The notes under the pieces: model-generated
Seen by the model: the letters and a program-made list of their open reading frames with translations, nothing else
Database searches by the model: none
What the model was told of the DNA's origin: nothing
Assembly: GCF_001280305.1 (NCBI RefSeq)
Contig: NZ_CP012623.1
Location: forward strand, 310,001 to 374,000
Reading direction: 5' to 3'
Origin: Hymenobacter sp. DG25A
Lineage (GTDB): Bacteria > Bacteroidota > Bacteroidia > Cytophagales > Hymenobacteraceae
Length of the DNA stretch: 64,000 bases
Made by a program: the position numbers and the translations under genes
Part shown: piece after piece, positions 1 through 10,738 of the stretch
Layout of the letters: each line of letters begins with the position of its first letter
How positions within the stretch are numbered: the first letter of the stretch is position 1

Positions 1-719
1 ACTTTAACTTCGCCCTGCGCCGGCCGCGAATCGGTTACTTTAATAATATGGTAGCCGTAGCGCGTGCGCACCGGCTGCGACACCTGGCCCACGGGCGTTT
101 TATACGCCGCGGTTTCAAACGGATACACCATTTGCAGGGCCGTAAAGTAGCCCAGGCGGCCGCCGTTTTCCTTCGCCGAAGGGTCTTCCGACGTCTCGGC
201 TGCTACTTTCGAAAAATCTTCACCGCCTGTCACGCGCTGGCGCAGGGCCAGGGCTTTCTGGTAGGCTACCAGCGTGTCTTTGGGGTCGGCATCCGGGGCA
301 ATGCGCACCAGAATATGCGCCGCACTGATTTCCTTGCTCAGCCGGTCGTAGGCTTCGCGCACCAGTTGGTCGGTTACGCTTTTCTCGGTGAGGTAGGGCT
401 GGGCCAGCTGCTGCTTGTAGCCGTCCAGCTCGCGCTGAAAGGCCTGGGTGGTGTCCAGGCCGCGGCTTTCGGCTTCCAGCACCTTCAGCTTGAAGTTGGT
501 ATAGAGGTCCAGATACTCGGCTACGCTGGCCTTGGTACCGGCCTCAGGCGTACCGCTGTTGTTTTTGCGGTACACGTAGGCAAATTCCGAAGCGGGCACT
601 TCATGCGTGCCCAGGGTTTCCAGAACAGGCTGTTTGGCGGAAGAAGGAGTCTTGGACGTCTGGCAACCGGCCAGCAGTACCGCGGCAACTGCCCCGGTCA
701 AAAGAATGCGTCTGCGCAT
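1..719 (-). CDS. Parvulin-type peptidylprolyl isomerase lipoprotein (partial, C-terminus outside window)
   Basis: The first ~239 residues are present; the gene runs off the left edge. The start at 719 gives MRRRILLTGAVAAVLLAGC, a lipoprotein signal peptide with lipobox LAGC, so the mature protein should be anchored by Cys-19. An N-terminal SurA/PrsA-like chaperone region follows, then a parvulin domain beginning near EISAAHILVRI and continuing through the typical GGRLGYF and RYGYHIIKV segments. In this family the domain catalyses cis-trans isomerisation of prolyl bonds and helps outer-membrane proteins fold in the periplasm. Function is inferred from family; total length is unknown because the 3' end is missing. 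Confidence 0.88.
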   Translation of the reverse strand, partial: MRRRILLTGAVAAVLLAGCQTSKTPSSAKQPVLETLGTHEVPASEFAYVYRKNNSGTPEAGTKASVAEYLDLYTNFKLKVLEAESRGLDTTQAFQRELDGYKQQLAQPYLTEKSVTDQLVREAYDRLSKEISAAHILVRIAPDADPKDTLVAYQKALALRQRVTGGEDFSKVAAETSEDPSAKENGGRLGYFTALQMVYPFETAAYKTPVGQVSQPVRTRYGYHIIKVTDSRPAQGEVK

Positions 720-818
720 ACAGTAGGATAGAAGGCAAGGAAAGTCGGCGGCGGGGTAACACTCCGGAGAAGCTGACTACCGCAATTTTACGGATTTTTT
801 TCTGCCCGTCCAGCCCAT

Positions 819-848
819 AAAAAAGCACCCTGCGGGGAACAGGGTGCT
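819..848 (-). terminator. Rho-independent terminator of the partner-switching operon
   Basis: A 9-bp stem (agcaccctg / cagggtgct) with a 7-base loop is followed on the minus strand by a T-run (the plus-strand A-run at 819-824). It lies just downstream of the RsbW-like gene that ends at 873. Confidence 0.8.
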
Positions 849-872
849 CAACACAGCCTCAGAGCCGTAGGT

Positions 873-1283
873 TCAGGCCAGCGTCTTGTACAGGCGGCAG
901 ATATTATAGTTGCCGCTGTGGGTAAACTCCACCCGATCCATGATGCGGTTGACCAGCGTCATGCCCACCCCGCCTTTCTTGCCGGTGCGGATATGCTCCA
1001 GCAGGTCTGGCTCCAGATAAGTGGTGGGCGAGTATGAAATGCCCTGGTCGCGCAGCTCAATGGTGAAGGTTTTGTTGTGCATGTCCAGCCGGATGTCCAG
1101 GTACTGATTGGCATCTTCGGCGTTGGCATGAATAATCAGGTTGGCTACTACCTCGTCTATGGCCAGAATAATCTGGTTTACCTGCACGGCATTCTGGCCG
1201 TAGTCCACTAAGTACCCGGACACGAAGTCGCGCACCACTTTCAGATTGCTTCGGTTGCAACTGATTCGGATTGCGTTCTTCAT
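873..1283 (-). CDS. RsbW-like anti-sigma / serine-protein kinase (GHKL ATPase)
   Basis: A 136-residue single-domain HATPase_c protein. The N-box is visible as AIDEVVANLIIHA (conserved Glu and Asn), the G1 box as LRDQG and the G2 region as GKKGGVGMTLVNRIMD. This is the size and layout of RsbW/SpoIIAB-type kinases, which phosphorylate a STAS-domain antagonist and, in its absence, bind a partner such as a sigma factor. It is the last gene of a three-gene minus-strand operon, 27 bp after the STAS gene. The target protein it controls is not visible in the window. Confidence in family is high; the partner is unknown. Confidence 0.9.
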   Translation of the reverse strand: MKNAIRISCNRSNLKVVRDFVSGYLVDYGQNAVQVNQIILAIDEVVANLIIHANAEDANQYLDIRLDMHNKTFTIELRDQGISYSPTTYLEPDLLEHIRTGKKGGVGMTLVNRIMDRVEFTHSGNYNICRLYKTLA

Positions 1284-1310
1284 TTCAGAGGCGTTGTTAG
1301 CAGGTAAGAA

Positions 1311-1640
1311 TTATAAGGCAACTGCCTCGGCTTCCGATGGTACAATAGTCATCAGACTATCCAGCCCCAGAATTTCGAATACGTTGTGCACCTTCTCCTG
1401 CATGTTAAAGAAAGCCAGTTTCACGCCGGCATCCTGAAAACGCTGCAGATGCGAGATAAATACGCCCAGGCCGGCCGAAGAAATGTAATTCAGCCGCTGA
1501 CAGTCAATCAGCACCTTTTTGTTATTGAGAATGTCAGGCTGGGAGAGCTCCGTATCCAGCAGAACAGATGAGCTGGCATCCAGTTCTCCGTCCAGGGTAA
1601 GCGTGAGGGTATTTTCCGAAGTCTGTTGAGTTATTTTCAT
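1311..1640 (-). CDS. STAS-domain anti-anti-sigma factor (RsbV/SpoIIAA-like)
   Basis: A 109-residue protein made of one STAS domain. The phosphorylation loop reads LNYISSAGLGVFIS; one of the two serines corresponds to the Ser phosphorylated in RsbV/SpoIIAA. In family logic the unphosphorylated form binds the RsbW-like kinase encoded 27 bp downstream and releases its client; the phosphatase encoded 14 bp upstream removes the phosphate. Tight spacing on both sides supports one transcript. Confidence 0.9.
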   Translation of the reverse strand: MKITQQTSENTLTLTLDGELDASSSVLLDTELSQPDILNNKKVLIDCQRLNYISSAGLGVFISHLQRFQDAGVKLAFFNMQEKVHNVFEILGLDSLMTIVPSEAEAVAL

Positions 1641-1654
1641 AACACTTCTGTACG

Positions 1655-3745
1655 TTAGGGGTGAGTGGCTGGTTGGGCCGTTTTGAATTTGATTACCAGC
1701 AGGGTCTGGTCGTCGTGAATAGGCTGGCCGTAGCTGAATTCGCCTAAATCCTCCAGAATGGCTTCTTTGATTTCGTCAGCCTGCAGATAATAGGTCTTTT
1801 CCAGCATCTGGCGCAGGCGCTCCTCGCCATATTCTTCCTGCTCGGCGTTACGGGCCTCCACAATGCCGTCGGTGTAAATCACCATCACGTCACCGGGGTT
1901 GTAATCGTAGAACTGGTTTTTGATGTACTTATCGTACGTGTCGTTGCGGATGATGCCCAGCCCCAGGCCGGCCGAGCGGAAAAAGGCCACTTCCTCTTTC
2001 AAAGAGTGGTAATACAGCGTGTGGCAGTGGCCGGCGCGCGCAAACACAAAGCCTCCGCTTTCATACTCCACAATGTAGAGCGTGGCCGTGATGAAGGAGG
2101 AGCGCTCCAGGCAATGCACCAGAGCCCGGTTGGCCATGGCCATAAACTTGCTGGGCAGCGGAAACCGCTCCTTCTCGTCTTTGGCCAGCGGATTTTCCTG
2201 CATCAGCGCATGAAAGATGCCTTTCATCTGCGCCATGTGGAAAGCCGCCGTAATCCCCTTACCCGATACGTCCCCGATCAGAATAGCCAAGCCCTTGCCG
2301 GGCAGGTGCAGGAAGTCATAAAAATCACCGCCTACTTCCTTGGCCGCTAAAGCATGGGAACTGATTTCAAACCAGTTATCAGTAGGAAGTGTTTTGGGAA
2401 TGAGGCTTTCCTGCACGGAACTGGCAATTTTCAGCTCCTCTTTGTAGCGCTCATTCTGAATGGAATCCTGCAGCAGGCGCAGGTTTTCAATGCTGAGAAT
2501 GGTCTGGCTGGCATACGTCTGGAGCACGCTCAGGCTTTCCCGGTCAAAGCCCTGGCGGGTCTGGCGCAGCAGGTATAAGTCGCCGTAGGCATGTTTGGAG
2601 GAACGCAGGGGCAGCACCAGTAGGGAGCCAAACGGGAGGTCAAGGGCCCGGAAGCCACTGCTGCCGGGTAAGTCGTTGTTGAGGTATTCTATGCCGCTGA
2701 TGTTATAATCCTTCAGCAGGTTTTCCACTGCCTGGCCTTGCGCCTCCGTAATCAGCTCCAGGCGGCTGTAGGGTTCCCCTTCCAGACTATCTATGCGCAG
2801 CCAGGCAGCTTCGGCATTCACCGTCTGGCGGGCGGCATCAAACAGGGAGCTGTAAATCTCGAGTTCCGACTGCCCGCGCTGGATTTGCTGCGTCAGGCGC
2901 TGCATGCTCATAATTTCCTCGCGCTTCTGCTCAAATATGCCAGCTGTGGGCAGGTTAAAGAGCGTAACGAGCAACCCCATCAGGGCATAAAACGCGGCGA
3001 AGAATACCGTCAGCAACAAGAAGGCATGCTGGGGGTGGGGCGCTACCAATTGCGGATCCTGGCGGATGCGCAGGAAATAGATGGTGAAGACGCCCAGCGC
3101 CAGCAGTATGCCCAGTTGCAGCAGAATAACCTCCCACTTCTGGCGGCGGTTGAGGTAAGCCACCCACCGCTGGTGGCTGCTGAGATATGCCCCAAACACG
3201 CCCAAAGCGCCCAGAATAATGCCGGCGGCCAACAGCGGCAGCTGCACATTTACCAGCCGGAGCAGTAGGGTGCTGCCCAGCAGCACCTCAAACAAGGCCC
3301 ACTGACTATGGACGGTAGGCGAAGCCCGAAACAGCACCAACGACCGCCACGTGTAGCAGGTGTGGGCCAGAAACAGCACAAACAGCCCCAAGTTCAGGGT
3401 GTAGATGATGGCAAACAGGGTGCGGTCGGCTATGCCCAGCTGCAGTTGTAGCAGCCGCTCCAGTAAGTGCAGACCCACGCAAATGATGGCCAACAAACCC
3501 GGGCCCTTGAGCAGGCGCCGCAGCACCCCCACAAAATCCGTTCCCCGCAGAGGGTCGGGCTGGTAGCGCTGGTACACAAAAACACTGCCCACAAAAACAC
3601 CCTGGGCCAGTAGTGTGAGCCAGGCCGGCAATTCTATGGCCAGCAGCGTGGGATTAGCCCGCAGCAGCGTGGTGAGCAGCAAAGCAACCCAGCTTACTAA
3701 TGCCAGTGGCAACGCCAAGGACTTCAATGGCTGCTTTTGGAGCAT
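1655..3745 (-). CDS. Membrane-bound PP2C/SpoIIE-type phosphatase with GAF domain (RsbU-like)
   Basis: The start at 3745 (MLQKQPLKSLALPLAL) is preferred because it begins directly before the first membrane helix; an in-frame ATG 99 bp upstream would add a Ser/Phe-rich leader. The 696-residue protein has about seven to eight hydrophobic segments in the first ~285 residues, a short coiled stretch (EQKREEIMSMQRLTQQIQ), a GAF domain around 320-450, and a C-terminal SpoIIE phosphatase domain. Metal-binding motifs VGGDFYDF, GDVSGKG and YTDGIVEA are intact. It is the likely sensor that dephosphorylates the STAS protein encoded 14 bp downstream. What the membrane and GAF domains sense is unknown. Confidence 0.9.
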   Translation of the reverse strand: MLQKQPLKSLALPLALVSWVALLLTTLLRANPTLLAIELPAWLTLLAQGVFVGSVFVYQRYQPDPLRGTDFVGVLRRLLKGPGLLAIICVGLHLLERLLQLQLGIADRTLFAIIYTLNLGLFVLFLAHTCYTWRSLVLFRASPTVHSQWALFEVLLGSTLLLRLVNVQLPLLAAGIILGALGVFGAYLSSHQRWVAYLNRRQKWEVILLQLGILLALGVFTIYFLRIRQDPQLVAPHPQHAFLLLTVFFAAFYALMGLLVTLFNLPTAGIFEQKREEIMSMQRLTQQIQRGQSELEIYSSLFDAARQTVNAEAAWLRIDSLEGEPYSRLELITEAQGQAVENLLKDYNISGIEYLNNDLPGSSGFRALDLPFGSLLVLPLRSSKHAYGDLYLLRQTRQGFDRESLSVLQTYASQTILSIENLRLLQDSIQNERYKEELKIASSVQESLIPKTLPTDNWFEISSHALAAKEVGGDFYDFLHLPGKGLAILIGDVSGKGITAAFHMAQMKGIFHALMQENPLAKDEKERFPLPSKFMAMANRALVHCLERSSFITATLYIVEYESGGFVFARAGHCHTLYYHSLKEEVAFFRSAGLGLGIIRNDTYDKYIKNQFYDYNPGDVMVIYTDGIVEARNAEQEEYGEERLRQMLEKTYYLQADEIKEAILEDLGEFSYGQPIHDDQTLLVIKFKTAQPATHP

Positions 3746-3940
3746 GAACAGAGAACAGAAATACGCCGAAGCGGAGGTAAGCGTGGAGTGAAAAAGCAAA
3801 GACAAATTACCGTAAACACGGTAAAACCTTCCGGCGCCAGGCAAAGGGTCCGGCGCAGGAAGGGCAATATACAGCCCTTTCGTCCACTACGCCGAAGTAT
3901 GGGGGCTAAAATATATAGTGCGGGAAAAATTCAGCTGGCT

Positions 3941-3985
3941 ATAAACCACAACAGGCAGCCAATCTGGCTGCCTGTTGTGGTTTAT
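3941..3985 (-). terminator. Long hairpin terminator after guaB
   Basis: A perfect 20-bp inverted repeat (3941-3960 and 3966-3985) with loop aatct lies 19 bp downstream of the guaB stop. The minus-strand side ends in TTTAT with no long T-run, so it may also work as an mRNA 3'-end stabiliser. Confidence 0.7.
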
Positions 3986-4003
3986 CTAAACACCTGCAAG
4001 GGC

Positions 4004-5542
<1,539 letters not shown>

Positions 5543-5701
5543 TTATCGGGGCCTTGGGTTTGTGAAGGGAAGCTACTTTCAACCGCTGCCGAAAAGCCGT
5601 AAAAAGCCGCTCTGAAAGGTCAGAAGCTGATTTTGCTGCTGATTTTATCCAGTAGATAACTGCTGCCCGGAATTTCGCCGAAAAAATGCCCACAAGAAAT
5701 T

Positions 5702-8239
5702 TTACAGACCGTTCTGCTTTTTGGTGCCGCGGGTAGGGGGCGCTTCCAGGGGGTTATCAGGCCAATAATGCTTGGGATAGCGGCCCCGCAAATCCTTGCG
5801 CACCTCAAAATAGCCGGCAGCCCAGAAGCTGCGCAGGTCGCGGGTAACCTGGGCCGGGCGGTAGCCGGGTGAGAGCAGATGCAGCGTGAGCGGCACCTGC
5901 CCATTATACACGGTGGGCGTATCCAGCAGGCCAAACACTTCCTGCAGGCGCACCGCCAGTATCGGCGCGGCTGGCTCCGCATAGTCCAGCCGAATGCGCG
6001 TGCCGGTGGGTACTTCCAGGTGCGAGGGCGCCAGCCGGTCCAGGGCCTGGCGCTGAGCCCAGCCTTCCGGCAGCCAGTTCAAGAGGGCTTCGCCTAAATC
6101 GATGCGTTGAATTTCGGCCCAGGAGCGCACATTGTCCAAAAACAACCCCAGCCATTCCGGCAGGGCCGCCAGCAGTGCCTCATCCGAAACATCGGGCCAC
6201 TCCGTAGGGCTATGGTGATGCAGGAAAGCCAGCCGCTCACGCAGCTGCGTAGCGGCTTCCGACCAGGGCAAACGGCTAATGCCGGCTGCCTGCAAAGCCT
6301 CCAACACCACCTGCTGAATTACTTCGGGGGCGGGGTTGGTCAGGCTGCTTTCACTCAGGCGCAGGGCCCCCAGCTGCCGCAGCCGGCGCGCGGTAACGCG
6401 GCCGGTGGCCTCATCCCAGCGCACTTCCTCGGTGGTGGTAATCTGGTCGGCGAAGTATTGCTCCAGCTCGGCTTTGTCTAACGGAGCCGCCAGTCCGGCT
6501 CTGGGGTTGGTGGCGGTGCCATCCAGGTGCGCAACGGCGAAGAACAGGTCGGTTTTGCTGAAATACTCATCCGGCAAGGCGGCCCGCTGGCCGGTAACCA
6601 GCCGTACCCGCTCGGGTGTTTCGCGCTGGGCCAGCCGGTCCGGGTACGCCAGGCCCGCCAGCAAACCGGCTACATCGGGCTCCAGGGCGGATGAGCTTAC
6701 CCCGATGCGGGACCGGAGCATGGCTGCTGCTTCCCGCACGCGGCGCAGGGCGGCCGCATCGGGGTGCAGGCCGGGTAGGGGGGCGCGGCCGCTGGCCAGA
6801 GCTTCCAGGCGCAGGCGCAGGTCCGGGGGGCCAAAGGAGCCATCGGCGGGGCGCAGAATGTCGCGCTCCGTGAGCAGGGCGGCTAGGGCGCAGGCGGTAG
6901 CCCCGTGGCCCACTTCTTTGCCGCGCACGACTAAATGCGCCAAGCGAGGAGCCAGCCCCAACCCGGCCAGGGCCCGGCCGTGTGGAGTGGGCAACGCATC
7001 GGTAGTAACGGCCTGCAGGCGTAACAAAAGCTCGCGGGCCTGTGTCAGGGCCGGGGCAGGTGGGGCATCCAGCCAGCGCAGAGTTCCAGCGTCGCGGGTG
7101 CCCCAAAGGGCCAGTTCCAGGGCCAGGCTGCTGAGGTCGGCCGTCAGGATTTCGGGGGGCAGGTGATGGGGGCGGTGCTGCTGGTCGGCGACGGTCCAGA
7201 GGCGGTAGCAGGTACCAGGACCCAGGCGCCCGGCCCGGCCCCGGCGCTGGTCGGCAGCGGCCTGGCTTACGGGCACGGTGGCCAGCGTGGTAAGGCCCGT
7301 GCGGGGCTCAAACTGCGGTACGCGCGCAAAGCCGCAATCTACCACAATGGTGACGCCCTCAATGGTGAGGCTGGTTTCGGCAATGCTGGTGGCCAGTACA
7401 ATCTTGCGCCGGCCGGCGGGAGCGGGGCGCAGGGCGGCATCCTGCTGTTCCATGGGCAGCTCGCCGTGCAGCAGATGGATATCAATGGTAGCAGCCAGGG
7501 TGGGCGTCAAGCGCTCCGCCACGCGGCGCTGGTCAGCTAGGCCGGGCAGAAATACCAGCACGTCGCCGGTGGGGTGGTGGGCCAGGGCTTCGCGGATGAT
7601 GACGGGCGCCAAATCCTGCAGCAGCTCATGCGGGCGGCGGCTGGCCGCTGCCGCTCGGGCCGGCGACAGGTAGTTGGTTTCGACGGGGAACATGCGCCCC
7701 AAACTGCTGACCACGGGTGCGCTCAGCCACCGGCCCAAACGCTCGGCATCCAGGGTGGCGCTCATCACCAGAATTCGCAGATCTGGCCGCAGTACGGCCT
7801 GAGCATCCAGGGCTAGGGCCAGGCCAAGGTCGGCCTGCAGGTTGCGCTCATGAAACTCGTCAAACAGCAATGCTGCTACGCCTTCCAGGGCGGGGTCGTC
7901 CTGCAGCTGGCGCGTCAGAATCACTTCCGTTACGACTTCGATGCGGGTGCGGGCCGATATTTTGCTTTCCAGGCGCATGCGGTAGCCTACGGTCTGGCCT
8001 ACCGGCTCGCCCAGCAGCTGGGCCATGCGCGTGGCCGCTGCCCGGGCCGCCAGGCGGCGGGGCGCCAGCACAATGATGCGGCCGGTGGGCGGCATCCAGT
8101 CGGCATTTAATAAAGCCAACGGCACAATCGTGGTTTTGCCGGCGCCGGGCGGGGCCTGCAGCACCACGCACGGTTGCTCCTGCAGGGCGGCCAGCAGCTC
8201 GGGAAGAGCAACGCGAATGGGTAAATCAGGCAGTTGCAC
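5702..8239 (-). CDS. hrpB: ATP-dependent helicase HrpB
   Basis: An 845-residue DEAH/RHA-type helicase. Walker A is APPGAGKTT near residue 32, the DEAH-box is LFDEFHERN (DEFH, as usual in HrpB), followed by MSATLDA (motif III), VLVFLPG, and motif VI QRRGRAGR. The HrpB-specific C-terminal domain includes IRLDYAEPAAPILAVRLQEV. The family acts on RNA or RNP substrates, but its bacterial role is poorly defined. It lies 18 bp downstream of the rhodanese gene and is probably transcribed with it. Extensive open frames on the opposite strand are GC-driven shadows. Confidence 0.95.
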   Translation of the reverse strand: MQLPDLPIRVALPELLAALQEQPCVVLQAPPGAGKTTIVPLALLNADWMPPTGRIIVLAPRRLAARAAATRMAQLLGEPVGQTVGYRMRLESKISARTRIEVVTEVILTRQLQDDPALEGVAALLFDEFHERNLQADLGLALALDAQAVLRPDLRILVMSATLDAERLGRWLSAPVVSSLGRMFPVETNYLSPARAAAASRRPHELLQDLAPVIIREALAHHPTGDVLVFLPGLADQRRVAERLTPTLAATIDIHLLHGELPMEQQDAALRPAPAGRRKIVLATSIAETSLTIEGVTIVVDCGFARVPQFEPRTGLTTLATVPVSQAAADQRRGRAGRLGPGTCYRLWTVADQQHRPHHLPPEILTADLSSLALELALWGTRDAGTLRWLDAPPAPALTQARELLLRLQAVTTDALPTPHGRALAGLGLAPRLAHLVVRGKEVGHGATACALAALLTERDILRPADGSFGPPDLRLRLEALASGRAPLPGLHPDAAALRRVREAAAMLRSRIGVSSSALEPDVAGLLAGLAYPDRLAQRETPERVRLVTGQRAALPDEYFSKTDLFFAVAHLDGTATNPRAGLAAPLDKAELEQYFADQITTTEEVRWDEATGRVTARRLRQLGALRLSESSLTNPAPEVIQQVVLEALQAAGISRLPWSEAATQLRERLAFLHHHSPTEWPDVSDEALLAALPEWLGLFLDNVRSWAEIQRIDLGEALLNWLPEGWAQRQALDRLAPSHLEVPTGTRIRLDYAEPAAPILAVRLQEVFGLLDTPTVYNGQVPLTLHLLSPGYRPAQVTRDLRSFWAAGYFEVRKDLRGRYPKHYWPDNPLEAPPTRGTKKQNGL

Positions 8240-8257
8240 GCGGGGCAGAAAAGAAGG

Positions 8258-8581
8258 TTAGTATACCGGCACGGAAGGGTCTACGCGCAGGCTCCAGGCG
8301 TGAATACCGCCGCGCAGATTCAGCAGGTTGGTCAGGCCGTGGCGGTGCTGCAGGTAGGCCAGCGCCTGCATGGAACGCACGCCGTGATGGCAAATGAGCA
8401 CCACCGGCTTGTCGGTAGCCAGCTCTGCCACGCGGCCGGGCAGGTCGCCTAAGGGAATCAGTAGGCTGCCTTCGATGCGGCAAAAGTCGTATTCTTCCGG
8501 CTGACGGACATCTACGAGCTGCGCGGCGGGACCTTCCTGCAGGCGGGTCTGGAGAGCTTCGGGAGTGAGTTCGGGGAGCAT
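8258..8581 (-). CDS. Rhodanese-like domain protein
   Basis: A 107-residue single rhodanese domain: LVDVRQPEEYDFCRIEGSLL is the CH2A-type segment and ICHHGVRSMQAL is the active-site loop with catalytic Cys followed by HHGVRS, then NLRGGIHAWS. Single-domain rhodaneses carry sulfur as a persulfide on the loop cysteine; the acceptor here is unknown. It is the first gene of a two-gene unit with hrpB. A possible -7 element, minus-strand TAATTTTG at 8624-8631, lies about 43 bp upstream. Confidence 0.93.
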   Translation of the reverse strand: MLPELTPEALQTRLQEGPAAQLVDVRQPEEYDFCRIEGSLLIPLGDLPGRVAELATDKPVVLICHHGVRSMQALAYLQHRHGLTNLLNLRGGIHAWSLRVDPSVPVY

Positions 8582-8691
8582 AAAAAGCAGTTATCCGGCA
8601 GGATGACTACTCACCCTGATCCGCAAAATTAACCCCGGACTTTCTACCTTCGGTTCGTTCATGTGTGTTTACCGGTTTTTTCGCCTGATTT

Positions 8692-9315
8692 GTGACTGTT
8701 GCTGAAGTGTGGTCGGCGGTGCTGGCCAGTAGCCCGATTGAAGTGGCGGGAGTACTCACGGGCATTGCCTGCGTCTGGCTGGCGGCCCGCAATTCCATCT
8801 GGAATTTCCCGGTAGCCATTGTCAGCTGCCTGCTGTACGTGGTGGTTTTCCTGCAGGCCCGCCTGTATTCCGATGTAGGGCTGCAGGTGGTTTTTATTAC
8901 CCTCAGCGTGTACGGCTGGTATGAGTGGCTGCACGGCGGCCCTCAGCACCGGGAGCTGCCCGTAACCCGTACCAACAGCCGCCTGTGGCTGGCTTTAAGT
9001 GCCGTGGGGTTGGCGTATGCGGTGGGCGCGGGCTTTCTGTTTCAGCAGTATACCAATGCCGCCATTCCTTATTGGGACAGCACCACCACGGCCATCAGCC
9101 TGATAGCGCAGGTGCAGCTCACCCGCAAAAAAATAGAGAACTGGATACTCTGGGTGCTCGTAGATGCGGCCTACGTGGCCATGTACTGGCACAAAGACCT
9201 GTACCTCACCAGCGGACTATACCTGGTTTATCTGTTTCTGGCCGCTTACGGTTACTGGGAATGGCGGCAGCTGATGCTGCGCCGCCCGGTCGCCGAACTT
9301 ACCTTGTCCGCATGA
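8692..9315 (+). CDS. PnuC/PnuT-family vitamin transporter
   Basis: A 207-residue integral membrane protein with about seven hydrophobic segments and family landmarks WNFPVAIVSCLLYVVVFL, YGWYEW, TRKKIENWILWVLVDAAYV and GYWEW. PnuC transports nicotinamide riboside and PnuT transports thiamine by facilitated diffusion, driven by phosphorylation inside the cell. The start is a GTG at 8692; the upstream ATG at 8661 is out of frame. A -7-like TACCTTCG sits at 8645-8652. The stop overlaps the next gene's start (ATGA), so a kinase is translationally coupled. The substrate cannot be decided from sequence alone, see findings. Confidence 0.9.
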   Translation: MTVAEVWSAVLASSPIEVAGVLTGIACVWLAARNSIWNFPVAIVSCLLYVVVFLQARLYSDVGLQVVFITLSVYGWYEWLHGGPQHRELPVTRTNSRLWLALSAVGLAYAVGAGFLFQQYTNAAIPYWDSTTTAISLIAQVQLTRKKIENWILWVLVDAAYVAMYWHKDLYLTSGLYLVYLFLAAYGYWEWRQLMLRRPVAELTLSA

Positions 9316-9863
9316 TTCGCGTTTCCCTTACTGGCCCCGAATCTACGGGCAAAACCACCCTCAGCCAGCAGTTGGCTGCCCACTACCGCACCACCTGGGC
9401 CCCCGAGTATGCCCGCGCCTACCTGGAAAAAAATGGGCCTCAGTATACGCTGGCGGACCTGGAGCAAATTGCCCGGGGCCAGCTGGCCGCCGAAGAAGAG
9501 GCCGCGGCCCAGGCCTCGCGCGTGGTGTTCTGCGACACGGACCTGCTGGTGATTAAAATCTGGAGCGAACATGCTTTTGGCTACTGCCCGGAGTGGATTC
9601 TGCAGGAGCTGCAGCGGCACCGCTACGACCTGGTGCTGCTCCTGAACGTAGACCTGCCCTGGGAGCCCGACCCGTTGCGGGAGCACCCTAACCTGCGCCA
9701 GCACTTCCACCAGATGTACCGCCGTGAGCTGCAGGAAAGCATTTCCCCGTTTGCTGATATCAGCGGCACACCCGCCCAGCGCCTGGAGCAGGCCTGCTTT
9801 CTGGTAGATGAACTCCTCGCCGCCCCGGCACCCCAGGCAGCGTATTCCATAGCTAAAGTCTAA
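9312..9863 (+). CDS. NadR-like P-loop kinase (AAA_28 family)
   Basis: A 183-residue protein starting at the ATG that overlaps the PnuC-like stop codon (ATGA). Walker A is TGPESTGKTTL at residues 7-17; further family features are APEYARAYLE, DTDLLVIKIWSEH and PWEPDPLREHP. It matches the ribosylnicotinamide-kinase half of NadR and lacks the N-terminal NMN adenylyltransferase and DNA-binding domains. Coupling to the transporter suggests that it traps the imported vitamin by phosphorylation. Nicotinamide riboside is the default substrate, but thiamine is possible given the THI-controlled receptor 1.7 kb downstream. Confidence 0.88.
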   Translation: MIRVSLTGPESTGKTTLSQQLAAHYRTTWAPEYARAYLEKNGPQYTLADLEQIARGQLAAEEEAAAQASRVVFCDTDLLVIKIWSEHAFGYCPEWILQELQRHRYDLVLLLNVDLPWEPDPLREHPNLRQHFHQMYRRELQESISPFADISGTPAQRLEQACFLVDELLAAPAPQAAYSIAKV

Positions 9864-9865
9864 CG

Positions 9866-10738
9866 ATGCATATTCTTGAAAACGAGCTGAGCCGCGTAAC
9901 CGTGCAGGCCCACGGCGCCGAGCTCAGCAGCTTTATCCGCAAAGACCTCGATAACCTGGAATACATCTGGCCCGCCGATGCCGCCATTTGGGCGCGCCAC
10001 GCGCCGGTGCTGTTCCCCATTGTGGGCCGCCTCCCGCAGGATACCTATACCTACCAGGGCCAAACGTATCAGCTGCCCCAGCACGGCTTTGCCCGCGACC
10101 AGGAGTTTACCCTGATGCGCCAAACCGCCGCCGAACTAGTGCTGGAGCTGCGCCCCAACGAAGCCACCCTGGCCCGCTACCCTTTCGATTTCCGACTCAT
10201 CATCAGCTACCGGCTGGCTGGCCCCATGCTCACCATTGGCTGGGAAGTGCACAACCCCGGCCGCGGCGAGCTGCTTTTCAGCATTGGTGCCCACCCCGCG
10301 TTCCGCTGCCCGCTGCTCCCTGATGAGAAGTTTGAAGACTACTATTTTGAGTTCGACCACCCTGTTACCCTGGAGCGGCACCTGTTGGAAGGTGGCTTGC
10401 TGAATGGAGAAACGGAGCCGCTGCTAGACCAGCAACAGAAGCTGCCCCTAAGCTACCCGCTGTTTGAGCAGGATGCCGTGGTGCTAAAGCATTTCGATTT
10501 CACGCACCTGGCCCTGCGCAGCCGCCACTCCGAGCGGGCCGTGCGTTTGCGCTTTGATGGATTTCCGTATCTGGGCCTGTGGACCAAGCAGACCGGCGCG
10601 CCCTTTGTGTGCATAGAGCCCTGGCACGGCATTGCCAGCTCCGTAGGAGACACCGGCGAGCTGGCCGATAAGGAAGGTATTCTCACGCTCGGTCCCGGCC
10701 AGGAGTTCGTGACGTCTTACAGCATCACGGTTGAATAA
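9866..10738 (+). CDS. Aldose 1-epimerase family protein
   Basis: A 290-residue beta-sandwich mutarotase-like protein that starts 2 bp after the kinase stop, so it belongs to the same transcript. Recognisable segments are PVLFPIVGRLPQDTYTYQG, YQLPQHGFARDQEF, SIGAHPAFRCPL and FVCIEPWHGIAS; histidines in QHGFAR and GAHPAF and the Glu in CIEPWHG correspond to substrate-binding and catalytic residues of the family. The physiological sugar is unknown, and no sugar-metabolism neighbour helps. Confidence 0.9.
   Translation: MHILENELSRVTVQAHGAELSSFIRKDLDNLEYIWPADAAIWARHAPVLFPIVGRLPQDTYTYQGQTYQLPQHGFARDQEFTLMRQTAAELVLELRPNEATLARYPFDFRLIISYRLAGPMLTIGWEVHNPGRGELLFSIGAHPAFRCPLLPDEKFEDYYFEFDHPVTLERHLLEGGLLNGETEPLLDQQQKLPLSYPLFEQDAVVLKHFDFTHLALRSRHSERAVRLRFDGFPYLGLWTKQTGAPFVCIEPWHGIASSVGDTGELADKEGILTLGPGQEFVTSYSITVE

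Noticed and set aside
6336-7166. Plus-strand frame of 276 codons opposite hrpB
   Set aside because: Arg/Ser/Ala-rich antisense artefact of the GC-rich hrpB coding sequence.
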